The notes under the pieces are model-generated. The model saw only the letters and a list, made by a program, of their open reading frames with translations. It had not been told where the DNA came from and made no database searches. Below, in pieces: positions 1 through 7,412 of a DNA stretch of 20,606 nt (positions are counted from its first letter, which is position 1; every line of letters begins with the position of its first letter). This DNA is from an uncultured Solobacterium sp. Lineage in GTDB: Bacteria > Bacillota_I > Bacilli_A > Erysipelotrichales > Erysipelotrichaceae. The stretch is from positions 1 to 20,606 of the forward strand of contig CALHUY010000028.1 in assembly GCA_938039295.1 (NCBI GenBank), given 5' to 3'. A program made the position numbers and the translations under genes.

Positions 1-8
1 ATAAAAAG

Positions 9-28
9 AAAATGACAGTTGTCAGTTT
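9..28. promoter_or_regulatory. Dyad upstream of Crp/Fnr gene, candidate operator
   Basis: The core is TGAC-AGTT-GTCA (13-16, 17-20, 21-24). It is extended by AAAA on the left and GTTT on the right, so seven of eight positions in each arm pair. Half-sites of the TGAC type separated by four bases are the general layout of FNR/FLP/HcpR-like operators. It lies 18 bp before the start codon of a Crp/Fnr-family gene, which suggests autoregulation, probably repression. The promoter is not visible because the window begins here. That the neighbouring protein binds this site is inference. Confidence 0.5.
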
Positions 29-46
29 CTTTGATAAACTTCAATT

Positions 47-754
47 ATGATAAATAAAAATTTGCAACATGCATTCAATATCATTTTCTTGAATAATACA
101 TTAAGAGATTTGTCTCAACATTCAATCCAGCAATTGATGGAAATACTGCAGGAGCCATATATTTTTCGTATAAACAAAGGAAAAACAATAATTACCCAAG
201 GACAACCTGCAGATTTTATTTATATTTTATTAAGTGGAGAAGGTATAGTACTTAATAATATTGATTGGAATATTAATAATACTGTTGATGAAGTAAATGC
301 GATTGATTGTTTAGGAATCACTGAATATTTAACAGGCAAAAAGGAATATACTGGATTTGTTATAGCAAAAACAGACTGCTATATATTAAGAGTTCATAAT
401 AGTGAATTTTATGAAATATTAGCAACTAACTTTGATGTAAGTTTTTCAATATTAAAAATTCTAGCAAGAGTAACTACCCACGCAATGGAACATGCAGAAA
501 CACAGAGTACTTTTCCTAAAAAAGATATTGTTGGGTATTACCTATATTTAAAATCATGTGATTCTACCCCATATATTTGTCCATTAAAAAGGAGTGAATT
601 AGCAGATTTTCTTCACATAAACCTTCGATCATTATATAGATATTTAGATGCTATGGAATTAGAAGGAATGGTAAAATTAAGAAAAGGAAAAATAATTGTT
701 GATACAGAATGTTTTAAAAAACTATCACTAAAATATCACAATCTAGTTTTATAA
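47..754 (+). CDS. Crp/Fnr-family transcriptional regulator
   Basis: A 235-residue DNA-binding regulator. Residues about 20-125 fit a cyclic-nucleotide-binding-type beta roll, with KGKTIITQGQPADFIYILLSG at 44-64 as the usual signature. A long dimerisation helix follows (about 125-155), then a winged helix at about 175-220 whose HTH includes LKRSELADFLHINLRSLYRYL. Alignment by eye to the Crp recognition helix places Arg where Crp has the base-reading Glu, so specificity probably differs. The N-terminal cysteine set of true FNR iron-sulfur proteins is absent. No strong Shine-Dalgarno precedes the ATG at 47. The gene is much more AT-rich than the following genes (about 23-28% GC in sampled lines against about 42%), hinting at a different origin. 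A dyad at 9-28 suggests autoregulation. The effector and targets cannot be told; a YeiL-like role is possible. Confidence 0.85.
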   Translation: MINKNLQHAFNIIFLNNTLRDLSQHSIQQLMEILQEPYIFRINKGKTIITQGQPADFIYILLSGEGIVLNNIDWNINNTVDEVNAIDCLGITEYLTGKKEYTGFVIAKTDCYILRVHNSEFYEILATNFDVSFSILKILARVTTHAMEHAETQSTFPKKDIVGYYLYLKSCDSTPYICPLKRSELADFLHINLRSLYRYLDAMELEGMVKLRKGKIIVDTECFKKLSLKYHNLVL

Positions 755-782
755 TACATTATTACATGTATGAACCAATAAT

Positions 783-809
783 AAAAACAGGAGATATTAT
801 CCTGTTTTT
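783..809. terminator. Bidirectional terminator between convergent genes
   Basis: A perfect 10-bp stem (783-792 with 800-809) has a 7-base loop, and an A/T run at each base serves both strands. It ends the Crp/Fnr gene from the left. It also overlaps the TAA of the minus-strand zincin-like gene (808-810). Confidence 0.85.
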
Positions 810-1368
810 ATTTATAGAATTCTGAAGCCATTAGATAGTACTGATGGGCAAATCCATGTGCTCCGATTTCTGATAATGCATGGATACCTGTCTTACCTAG
901 TTTGAGCTTACCAATCACTAACATCGGTACCTCATAGGATTTACTGAGTTGTCCTATCACATTCATCTCCATAAAGTGGAAATATTCATGACTAAGGATG
1001 AGATTGATTGCGTTATTCATAGATAACTGATTCTCTTCTGCCCACTTTTCAATAGATTTTAAATAGAGGTTAATTTGATTGGTTCCAGATACATAATCAC
1101 TAAAGTATCTTTGATTACCAACAACATAGTCAGTATCTTTATCATTTAGCTGTAGTCCTGATTCTGTGCAAATCTTGCGAAAATCATAGCTACCATGAAA
1201 TTTTGCGAATACTTCCTTTGCGGTTTCCTCACCTTTTTTCCAAGCCTCATCTACAATACGCTCCTTATCTTCTTCCTTGATCTTGTTATAACAATAATCA
1301 TAGGTAAGTTCTTGATACGCAAGCTCTTTGGTTGGGAAGGGATATGTAAATCCTGGCATATTAGCCAT
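808..1368 (-). CDS. Small HExxH (minigluzincin-like) protein coupled to hydantoinase
   Basis: I do not recognise a named family. The preferred start is the ATG at 1368-1366, giving 186 residues. It overlaps the upstream hydantoinase stop by 8 bases (ATGGCTAA) and has an AAAGAGAG ribosome-binding stretch just before it. An in-frame start at 1419 would overlap by 59 bases and is less likely. Residues 127-131 are HEYFH, a zinc-protease HExxH motif. SEIGAHGFAH (166-175) matches the ExxAxxFA pattern that carries the third ligand (here Glu167) in ImmA/IrrE-type minigluzincins. There is no signal peptide or membrane segment, so it should be cytoplasmic. Overlap with the hydantoinase implies translational coupling and a shared task, perhaps maturation or hydrolysis linked to that enzyme. 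Being a zinc peptidase is inference from the motifs; it could be a non-catalytic relative. Confidence 0.75.
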   Translation of the reverse strand: MANMPGFTYPFPTKELAYQELTYDYCYNKIKEEDKERIVDEAWKKGEETAKEVFAKFHGSYDFRKICTESGLQLNDKDTDYVVGNQRYFSDYVSGTNQINLYLKSIEKWAEENQLSMNNAINLILSHEYFHFMEMNVIGQLSKSYEVPMLVIGKLKLGKTGIHALSEIGAHGFAHQYYLMASEFYK

Positions 1369-3514
1369 CAACTCTCTTTGTCGCAATGACAATGAGTTTT
1401 GTATCAGCTGCGATACCACTTAATTCAACACCACCGATTGACTTAATCTGTTCTGCATTCTGTAGACCAGAAAGGTCAATGATACGTTTACCTAATATGA
1501 TATATAGATTTGGTAGGTTTGCACCGCCATCATTATATTCTGTTAGTTCTTCAATCATCCAATCGACATCTGCTTGCCAGCTTGCTGCAGAAGATTGACG
1601 TGACCATGCATTCTTCTTCTGTAGACGAATAACACCTTCATCATCAATTAAACGTAGTGGTTTTGTTGTCTTCTTAACAAGACCAAAGAGTTTCTTTTCT
1701 GTAATAGTTGCTTGGACTGCGTACATACTACCATTTTCTGCAGAAATTTCTAATGTTGATTTATCAACATCTAAGTTATGCGCAACTGTATCAAGTAACT
1801 CTTCTGTTGTAAGTTGTTTCTTAAGACGATCTTTACTACGTAATTCTGTGGCACCTACTGCAATTGCACGAATGATATTACGTTGTGTATCTACTTCAAC
1901 AGAAACTTCGACTGTATCTGGGGATGCGCCATTTTGGATTGCCTTGAGTTCCGCTTCACGACGTACACTGATAATATCTTCTTCTGTCGGATTTGACACG
2001 GAACGTTCCACCATATCACGAACCATCGCTAGTGCAACACCAATTGTTGAGATAACTGGAGCGTTCTTTGCAATCTTGAACTGGTGATTCATTGTCTCAG
2101 CTAGATGTGGTACAACACTAGCCGCACCTCCTCCACCTCCAACAAACAATGTTGTACGTGGATCCATCTGATAGTCATGCATTAAGTCTTTGACTACCTT
2201 TCCATTCTTTTCTGCTGCATATGCCATTACCTTCTTCGCAGTTTCCTCTACAGATAAGCCCATGTTATCTGCGAGAGGTTGCCATGCTTTACGTGCAGCT
2301 TCTACATTGCCATATGCATAGTCTTCTGGATGTACATAACCTGCAATGTTTGCGGCACCTGCCATTGTTAAGGATACCTTTGTACCATTACTACATTCAA
2401 TGTATGCATACTCAGGGTCACCATTCATTGGCTTGATTGTCTTTAGTACAGGATCAACGATTAAATTTGGATCAGTATATACTTCATATTCAAGGTTTGC
2501 GATATGTGCAGATCTTGGGCCGATGTTAATAGCTTTACCATCCTTGATTTCTACCATTGAACCACCACCGATACCTACAGTACGTACATCAAGAGAGTTT
2601 AGGTATGTCTTATGTCCACCAACTTCAGCGTACTTGATCATAACCTTACCATCTTTTACGCATGAAATATCAGTTGATGTTCCACCAACTTCAAAGAAGA
2701 TGCCATCTGTTAATTTCTCATACATCAAAGCACCCGCAACACCAGCTGCTGGTCCTGATAGGATTGTTAGGATTGGACGATTTCTTACTTCGTCAACCGT
2801 CATAACACCACCATCACAACGCATAACCATTAGTGGGTTCTTGATGCTTGCCTTCTTGATAGATTCATCTGTCATTGTGGCAGCTTCTAACATCTTAGGC
2901 ATAATACTAGCATTTACAACTGCTGTACGTGTTCTAATCTTTAGACCATATAACTTTGAGATATCATTTGTCGCAGTTGATGTAACATTTTGTTCTGCAC
3001 AATGTTTAATTACCAAATTTTCATTTGTTGGATCATCAACAGAGAATGCTTCTGCAGCAACGATACTCTTACATCCCTTCGCTTGTAGAGATTTAATTGC
3101 AATGATAATTGCCTCATCAATCTTAGATGGATCAGAAGTATCTACAAACTCATTTTCAGAGTAGAGATACTTTCCTTTTGCGAGTTCGATGTTATCGATT
3201 GTTGTATCACTCTTTGATTTTGCACCTTGTAAACCTTTACCAAGTGTTACAACACCTACCTTTACAACATCACCTTCTAGTAAGGCGTTTGTTGCCTGGG
3301 TTGTACCATGAGCAATAAATACAACATCATCCGGTTGAATGTTATATTCTTCCATAATCTTGTGTAATACTTGAACGATACCTGCTGCTACACCTTCAGG
3401 TGCAAAGTGTGTTGTAGGAATCTTAACTGTTCCAATCAACTCATATGTTTCATTATTAATTGCAACCGCATCTGTAAATGTACCACCTACGTCAATACCA
3501 ATACGAACTTTCAT
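1361..3514 (-). CDS. Hydantoinase/oxoprolinase subunit A family protein (HyuA-like)
   Basis: 717 residues with the ASKHA-type ATPase fold of the hydantoinase A / 5-oxoprolinase family. The N-terminal phosphate-binding motif is IGIDVGGTFTDA (5-16). HGTTQATNALLEG follows at about 69-81, CDGGVMT at 233-239, SGPAAGVAGA at 253-262, EVGGTSTDIS at 275-284, GIGGGS at 314-319 and FVGGGGGAAS at 457-466. Known relatives open cyclic amides (hydantoins, 5-oxoproline) with ATP, usually together with a B subunit. No hyuB is present here, so the protein works alone, with a distant partner, or on a different chemistry. A GGAGGG ribosome-binding site sits a few bases before the ATG. It lies in an operon after a transporter and before a coupled HExxH protein. 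The last ~170 residues carry no motif I can name. The substrate is unknown; the family call is firm. Confidence 0.9.
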   Translation of the reverse strand: MKVRIGIDVGGTFTDAVAINNETYELIGTVKIPTTHFAPEGVAAGIVQVLHKIMEEYNIQPDDVVFIAHGTTQATNALLEGDVVKVGVVTLGKGLQGAKSKSDTTIDNIELAKGKYLYSENEFVDTSDPSKIDEAIIIAIKSLQAKGCKSIVAAEAFSVDDPTNENLVIKHCAEQNVTSTATNDISKLYGLKIRTRTAVVNASIMPKMLEAATMTDESIKKASIKNPLMVMRCDGGVMTVDEVRNRPILTILSGPAAGVAGALMYEKLTDGIFFEVGGTSTDISCVKDGKVMIKYAEVGGHKTYLNSLDVRTVGIGGGSMVEIKDGKAINIGPRSAHIANLEYEVYTDPNLIVDPVLKTIKPMNGDPEYAYIECSNGTKVSLTMAGAANIAGYVHPEDYAYGNVEAARKAWQPLADNMGLSVEETAKKVMAYAAEKNGKVVKDLMHDYQMDPRTTLFVGGGGGAASVVPHLAETMNHQFKIAKNAPVISTIGVALAMVRDMVERSVSNPTEEDIISVRREAELKAIQNGASPDTVEVSVEVDTQRNIIRAIAVGATELRSKDRLKKQLTTEELLDTVAHNLDVDKSTLEISAENGSMYAVQATITEKKLFGLVKKTTKPLRLIDDEGVIRLQKKNAWSRQSSAASWQADVDWMIEELTEYNDGGANLPNLYIILGKRIIDLSGLQNAEQIKSIGGVELSGIAADTKLIVIATKRVDG

Positions 3515-3546
3515 ATACCCTCCTCAAATGACTATCTAAAATCAAC

Positions 3547-3561
3547 ACAAGTTAAACTTGT
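3547..3561. repeat. 15-bp palindrome in hydantoinase leader
   Basis: ACAAGTT, one central base, then AACTTGT: perfect 7-base arms. It lies about 33 bp before the hydantoinase ATG on the minus strand, between the intercistronic hairpin and the ribosome-binding site. It could be an operator for an internal promoter or a small RNA hairpin. Confidence 0.4.
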
Positions 3562-3574
3562 ACTCATTTTAAAT

Positions 3575-3610
3575 AACTGAGGGTACTTAAAGAATAAGCA
3601 CCCTTCAGTT
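3575..3610 (-). terminator. Intercistronic hairpin between transporter and hydantoinase
   Basis: On the minus strand a stem of 14-15 bases (3596-3610 with 3575-3588), with one bulged A and one G-U pair, encloses a 7-base loop. It starts 4 bases after the transporter stop codon. The following bases (ATTTAAAATG) are only weakly T-rich. I read it as an attenuating or mRNA-processing hairpin that sets relative expression inside the operon rather than a full stop. Confidence 0.5.
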
Positions 3611-3614
3611 TTAT

Positions 3615-4919
3615 TTAATTGAAAAATAATACGGCTGATAATACTACACCAAATACTGCGATTACCCATAGGTAAGGTAGTAATTTACGTGTAATGCTGT
3701 TGACATCTACTTCACAGAAGTTTGCTGTCCAAACGTTCTGTGTATTTGTTGGGTCACCACAACCCTGGATACGTTCAGCAGATAAGAATGCACCCATAAC
3801 TGCTAGTGGAGATAATGTTCCTAAACCAATAATTAACGCTGCGATACCAGAACCTAAACCGAATAAGTTCATTGGTCCACGGTAAAGTGCTAAAGGCGCA
3901 AGTAGTGAGAAGAATAGGACGTATGTAACCATAGACTTAGGTGTTACAGCTAATAAGAATGGATTGAGAACTTCTTTTACCATTGGGTGTGTAACTGCTA
4001 AGTAAAGAATACCGATACCTACCATCAAGATCACTGCTGGACCAGCATCTGTGATACCGTCATAGCATGTCTTTGTAAGTGTGTTCATTGCCTTTGCGAA
4101 AGATGTTGATGTGAATAGTAATGCCCATGCAATACCAACCATGAATGCAGGGCAAACTGGAACCTTAAGACCTGCAACAAGTACGATTGGGATTAATGGT
4201 GTTAACATTGCTAGTCCACCTCTAACACCAGTTAGTTGTGTTGTCTTAGCTTCTTGCTTAGCTGGAGCTGAGAATGCAAACTTGATACCGTTCTTCTTGA
4301 ATTCAACGAAAATCAAGATTAATGTAGCTACTGCTGTAGCTGCCATGAGGTAAATCTCAAAGTTACGAATCTGATCGATTTCAAGTGAGAAGATACCTGC
4401 AAACATCTTCCAGTTTGCAATGTTGAATGTTAAACCTGTTGTGAATGACATTAAGAAGATTGATGCTGCTGATAAAGCAGGAACACCGATAGAAATCAAG
4501 ATTGGTAATACGATAGAACCAACCATGATGATTGAACCAAGTCCACTTAATGTTGTAAAGAGTAAAGCTACCGCAACACAGAGAATCAGTGTTACGACTA
4601 ATGGCTTATCGCCACCTAATTCGGCGGATTTCTTAATGATATTTTCTGTAATACCTGTCTTGTTCATTAATTGACCTAACCATGAACCGAAAATAACCGC
4701 CATGATAGCTGCGCCCATACGAACAGTTCCAGCTTCTAGAACTGCCTGCAACCATCCGATTGCTACACCATCAGCGTTTACACCAATTGCTGGAACACCA
4801 GCAATCAAGCAGATTACAACTGCCATTAAAGGTAACGCTAGTAATGTAGGAATCTTTTTTGTCATCATCAATGCTGCGATGATAACAAAGGCTAAAATAA
4901 TTAAAATACCTTGAAGCAT
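3615..4919 (-). CDS. Carboxylate/gluconate-type membrane transporter (ion transporter superfamily)
   Basis: 434 hydrophobic residues with about 11-12 membrane segments. The general pattern is that of the ion transporter superfamily (GntP, DcuC, CitM-like permeases), with paired hydrophobic blocks and a polar central loop near residues 200-220 containing KKNGIKFAF and PAKQEAKTTQ. I cannot place it in a finer family. The ATG at 4919 is chosen because AAAGGGG lies 9 bases upstream; the in-frame TTG at 4925 is too close to that site. It follows the ROK-like regulator by about 47 bp and precedes the hydantoinase, so it most likely imports that enzyme's substrate or exports its product. Small organic acids or cyclic amides are reasonable candidates. 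Substrate specificity is inference. Confidence 0.75.
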   Translation of the reverse strand: MLQGILIILAFVIIAALMMTKKIPTLLALPLMAVVICLIAGVPAIGVNADGVAIGWLQAVLEAGTVRMGAAIMAVIFGSWLGQLMNKTGITENIIKKSAELGGDKPLVVTLILCVAVALLFTTLSGLGSIIMVGSIVLPILISIGVPALSAASIFLMSFTTGLTFNIANWKMFAGIFSLEIDQIRNFEIYLMAATAVATLILIFVEFKKNGIKFAFSAPAKQEAKTTQLTGVRGGLAMLTPLIPIVLVAGLKVPVCPAFMVGIAWALLFTSTSFAKAMNTLTKTCYDGITDAGPAVILMVGIGILYLAVTHPMVKEVLNPFLLAVTPKSMVTYVLFFSLLAPLALYRGPMNLFGLGSGIAALIIGLGTLSPLAVMGAFLSAERIQGCGDPTNTQNVWTANFCEVDVNSITRKLLPYLWVIAVFGVVLSAVLFFN

Positions 4920-4946
4920 ATTCAAATTCCCCTTTCCTATATGAAC

Positions 4947-4960
4947 ACGACTGTTGTCGT
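4947..4960. repeat. Inverted repeat between regulator and transporter
   Basis: ACGAC-TGTT-GTCGT, perfect 5-base arms, in the short gap between the regulator stop (4967) and the transporter start (4919). It may be an operator or a small hairpin; it is too short to say more. Confidence 0.3.
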
Positions 4961-4966
4961 TAGTTC

Positions 4967-5890
4967 CTAAACAAATAACAATTCATTTCTGACTTTCTCA
5001 GCCATAAGTGGTGATAAAGCATCCGTATCTTCTGTGTGTACCTGTATCAGTTCCACATGTTTATTTTGAAGTTTGAGTTTCTGATAGAACTGAAAGTCCG
5101 TACCCATCATGAAGATCTTTTTGATATCAAACATCGTACATAACATGTTGAGTAGTTGATTAACTTCCTTTGTCCCTGTATTTTCTGATAATAATTCTTT
5201 ACAGAATTCAGAGCGTAGCGGAACTTTCTGTCCATCGATTGTAATCGTTGTAAATACTTTTTCACCAACCATCACATGTGCACAGTTTACATTTTCATGC
5301 AGTGTTTCTTCATTGAATGCATTTGTGATTGTAAAGCTACTACATGTTTCTTCACTGATTGGAATATGTAGTTGGCTACTGAGTGCATTCTCCAAACTAA
5401 TTGTCGCAGATGCGTATCCTGTATCATAGATGGTGTTCAAGTCACTTGGCTGTATATCATCATGAAGTAATAGTCCAACACCAAGAATGTTATAATCCAC
5501 ATAATCGTTTACTGTCTCTACAAGTAGTTCAAACAAGTCATTACCTGTTACTCTCTGTTTTGTGATGCATGTTGAGACAAGCGTTTCTAGACACATATCG
5601 AAAAGACAGAAGAAGACAGAACGTCTGCTAATTTCAAATACGGCAACACTTCCAAAATCTGCAGCGATAGATAAGTCTTTACGGCTTCTACCCTTTTCTA
5701 CAGTCTGCGTACCGGTTTCCACAATGATACCTTTGCCTAGCAAATCACCAACAATTGAACTAACAGTACTTGGTGATAAACCAGTTTCCTGTGCAAGCTC
5801 GATACGTGAAATACTCCTTGCTTGCATGATCTGTTGCATGATTAAATTGGTATTCTGATTTTTAATGTCTTTTAATCCTGTTTTCCCCAT
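4967..5890 (-). CDS. ROK-like/NagC-type transcriptional regulator with degenerate sugar-kinase domain
   Basis: 307 residues from the ATG at 5890, chosen because AAAGGAG lies 6 bases upstream; longer in-frame starts run back into the promoter. Residues about 12-60 form a winged helix (SRIELAQETGLSPSTVSSIV), and GRSRKDL at about 67-73 resembles the linker of NagC/XylR-type ROK repressors. The rest has the length and strand pattern of a ROK domain but lacks the hallmarks. There is no DxGGT phosphate loop (the position reads VFEISRRSV), no GTG-type glycine loop and no Cys-rich zinc motif. It therefore probably binds a ligand that is not a phosphorylatable sugar, or senses through a reshaped pocket. 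It heads the operon containing transporter, hydantoinase and HExxH protein, so it is the likely local repressor. Confidence 0.75.
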   Translation of the reverse strand: MGKTGLKDIKNQNTNLIMQQIMQARSISRIELAQETGLSPSTVSSIVGDLLGKGIIVETGTQTVEKGRSRKDLSIAADFGSVAVFEISRRSVFFCLFDMCLETLVSTCITKQRVTGNDLFELLVETVNDYVDYNILGVGLLLHDDIQPSDLNTIYDTGYASATISLENALSSQLHIPISEETCSSFTITNAFNEETLHENVNCAHVMVGEKVFTTITIDGQKVPLRSEFCKELLSENTGTKEVNQLLNMLCTMFDIKKIFMMGTDFQFYQKLKLQNKHVELIQVHTEDTDALSPLMAEKVRNELLFV

Positions 5891-5904
5891 GCAAGCTCCT
5901 TTAA

Positions 5905-5917
5905 TTCGGACTCCGAA
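5905..5917. promoter_or_regulatory. 13-bp palindrome in regulator leader, candidate operator
   Basis: TTCGGA-C-TCCGAA, perfect 6-base arms around one base. It lies between the predicted -10 (5933-5938) and the ribosome-binding site of the ROK-like regulator. That is the expected place for an autorepressor site. It is unusually GC-rich for its surroundings. Confidence 0.5.
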
Positions 5918-5932
5918 ATAAATCGTACTTTT

Positions 5933-5961
5933 AAAATACACCTAACTTTTAAGAAATGCAA
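5933..5961 (-). promoter_or_regulatory. Promoter of the regulator-transporter-hydantoinase operon
   Basis: On the minus strand, TTGCAT (5961-5956) and TATTTT (5938-5933) are separated by 17 bases. The -35 matches only three of six consensus bases and the -10 four of six, so it would be a weak promoter helped or controlled by factors bound nearby. Confidence 0.45.
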
Positions 5962-5969
5962 TAGGATTT

Positions 5970-5984
5970 TGTAAACGCTTTCTT
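5970..5984 (-). promoter_or_regulatory. cre-like site (CcpA)
   Basis: The minus strand reads AAGAAAGCGTTTACA. This matches the CcpA consensus WTGNAANCGNWNNCW at every fixed position but one (A for T at position 2). It lies just upstream of the predicted -35. CcpA sites in that position often activate, while sites over the promoter repress, so the direction of control is open. Confidence 0.5.
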
Positions 5985-5997
5985 ATTTTGCATAAAA

Positions 5998-6021
5998 AAG
6001 TACTCTACCGATAGAGTACTT
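5998..6021 (-). terminator. Rho-independent terminator of the FAD oxidoreductase gene
   Basis: A perfect 10-bp stem (5998-6007 with 6012-6021) has a 4-base loop and is followed on the minus strand by a run of T. It starts 9 bases after the stop codon at 6030 and separates this gene from the regulator operon. Confidence 0.92.
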
Positions 6022-6029
6022 GATTTTAA

Positions 6030-7385
6030 TTAACGATATTCACCTAACTTTTCTGCGATATCTTTACCATTTAGTGCATTTAGTGGGGTATCTGTTTGAT
6101 TTGCTAGAATTGTTGCCATGCCTGCAGCTTCACCCATGTCAATGCAGGTTGGAATAATTCTAACACTTGCCTGCATCAAGAACGTTGTAGAGATACATCT
6201 TCCTGCCACAACAAGATTTTCCACTTCATTTGTGACCATCGCACGATATGGAATTTCATAGTAATCACCTGGTTGATAAGAAATCTGGTGTACCAAACTC
6301 TTATTTGCGGAATGGACATCGATATACCAATCCCCACGTGCTACTGCATCTTCGTATCTAGCCTTTCTTGGATAGTCTTCTTCATGCATCAAAAGTTTAC
6401 CAACAATCTGCCATGATTCTCGTACACCTAGCATATTCGCCACCTGTACTAAATAACAGTTTTCAAAGCCTGGCATCATTTCTTTCAAGAAACGAACAAG
6501 ACGACGGATACATTGATGACCATGTACGATAGCAGCGGAACGCTCTAGCGCATGCGTATTATTCTTTAAATCCACTAGGTGAGGGCAATTAAATGACATT
6601 ACTCCTGTTTTATCAGGAATTGTAAAGTTTTGGAAATAGTGTAAATCCTGTGGAATCAGGATACCTGCCTCTACACCCTTTCGGAATAGTGGCTCCATCG
6701 CAAAGTTCTTACCAGCTACCATCGCTGATTCAAACTGGTCACCCTTAATACGATGAATACTGTATGTATCATCTAGTGAGAATACATATTCACGATATTT
6801 CTCAATATCGATACCACCTACCTCAAAGCGTAGTGAAGTAATCTGGTTATTCCCCTCTTCATCACCACACAATACTTCTACACCAGATAGACGTGATAGC
6901 ACTGCATCACCACTAGCATCCACGAACTGTCTTCCACCAATCGCAACTAAGCCTTCAATCGTATTTGCGATAACATACTTAATCTTTTGATCTTCTAAAA
7001 TCACATCACAAACAGAGGCATCATACAGTAACTCTCCACCACAGCTTGTATAAAGACTTTCCCATGCATCTGCCATTGCCTCGGCGGAGAACCATCTTTG
7101 TGCAGTTCCGTGTTGGTCACGTGTTTCACCATACTTCTTCATCTCATTTTCAAGATCATAGAAATTCTGATGATGATTTGTAAAGGATCGCATCATTGGT
7201 GTTACAAGTGCATTTGTAGCACTACCACCTAATCGAATCGCCTTATCAATAATCAATGTAGAAAAGCCATTCTTAGCTGAAGTATAACCAGCAGAACTAC
7301 CTGCACTACCTCCACCGACAATGACAGTATCATAGGTTTTTAAAACCTTTAGCTCTCTTGCGCCATATTGAATTTTCGTTTCCAT
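6030..7385 (-). CDS. FAD-dependent oxidoreductase (FAD_oxidored-type)
   Basis: 451 residues. The N-terminal dinucleotide fold carries VIVGGGSAGS (21-30) with the ribose-binding acid at the end of strand two (LIIDKA, Asp47). GGSATNALVTPMM follows at about 53-65. The C-terminal FAD-binding block is NLVVAGRCIS (390-399), then QASVRIIPTCIDMGEAAG up to 423, the classical signature of this family. No signal peptide or membrane segment, so cytoplasmic. AAGGATGG precedes the ATG by 6 bases. Members of this family often sit in carbohydrate-use loci, but the reaction is usually unknown. It is transcribed divergently from nanE and the kinase with overlapping promoters, so an oxidation or isomerisation of an amino sugar or derived acid is plausible. 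The substrate is inference. Confidence 0.85.
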   Translation of the reverse strand: METKIQYGARELKVLKTYDTVIVGGGSAGSSAGYTSAKNGFSTLIIDKAIRLGGSATNALVTPMMRSFTNHHQNFYDLENEMKKYGETRDQHGTAQRWFSAEAMADAWESLYTSCGGELLYDASVCDVILEDQKIKYVIANTIEGLVAIGGRQFVDASGDAVLSRLSGVEVLCGDEEGNNQITSLRFEVGGIDIEKYREYVFSLDDTYSIHRIKGDQFESAMVAGKNFAMEPLFRKGVEAGILIPQDLHYFQNFTIPDKTGVMSFNCPHLVDLKNNTHALERSAAIVHGHQCIRRLVRFLKEMMPGFENCYLVQVANMLGVRESWQIVGKLLMHEEDYPRKARYEDAVARGDWYIDVHSANKSLVHQISYQPGDYYEIPYRAMVTNEVENLVVAGRCISTTFLMQASVRIIPTCIDMGEAAGMATILANQTDTPLNALNGKDIAEKLGEYR

Positions 7386-7412
7386 AATTTTCCATCCTTG
7401 TATTTGTTTTTA

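Noticed and set aside
12..50. A 12-codon upstream open frame whose TGA overlaps the Crp/Fnr start codon
   Set aside because: It could be a coupled leader peptide, but it has no ribosome-binding site and coincides with the dyad, which explains the sequence better. The window edge prevents a firm view.
1369..1419. Upstream start for the HExxH gene
   Set aside because: It would overlap the hydantoinase by 59 bases; the ATG at 1368 has a better ribosome-binding stretch and a typical 8-base coupling overlap.
2346..3164. A 272-codon open frame on the plus strand opposite the hydantoinase gene
   Set aside because: It lies wholly antisense to a gene with clear family motifs, has no ribosome-binding site and its protein has no recognisable pattern. 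It is a shadow of codon bias.
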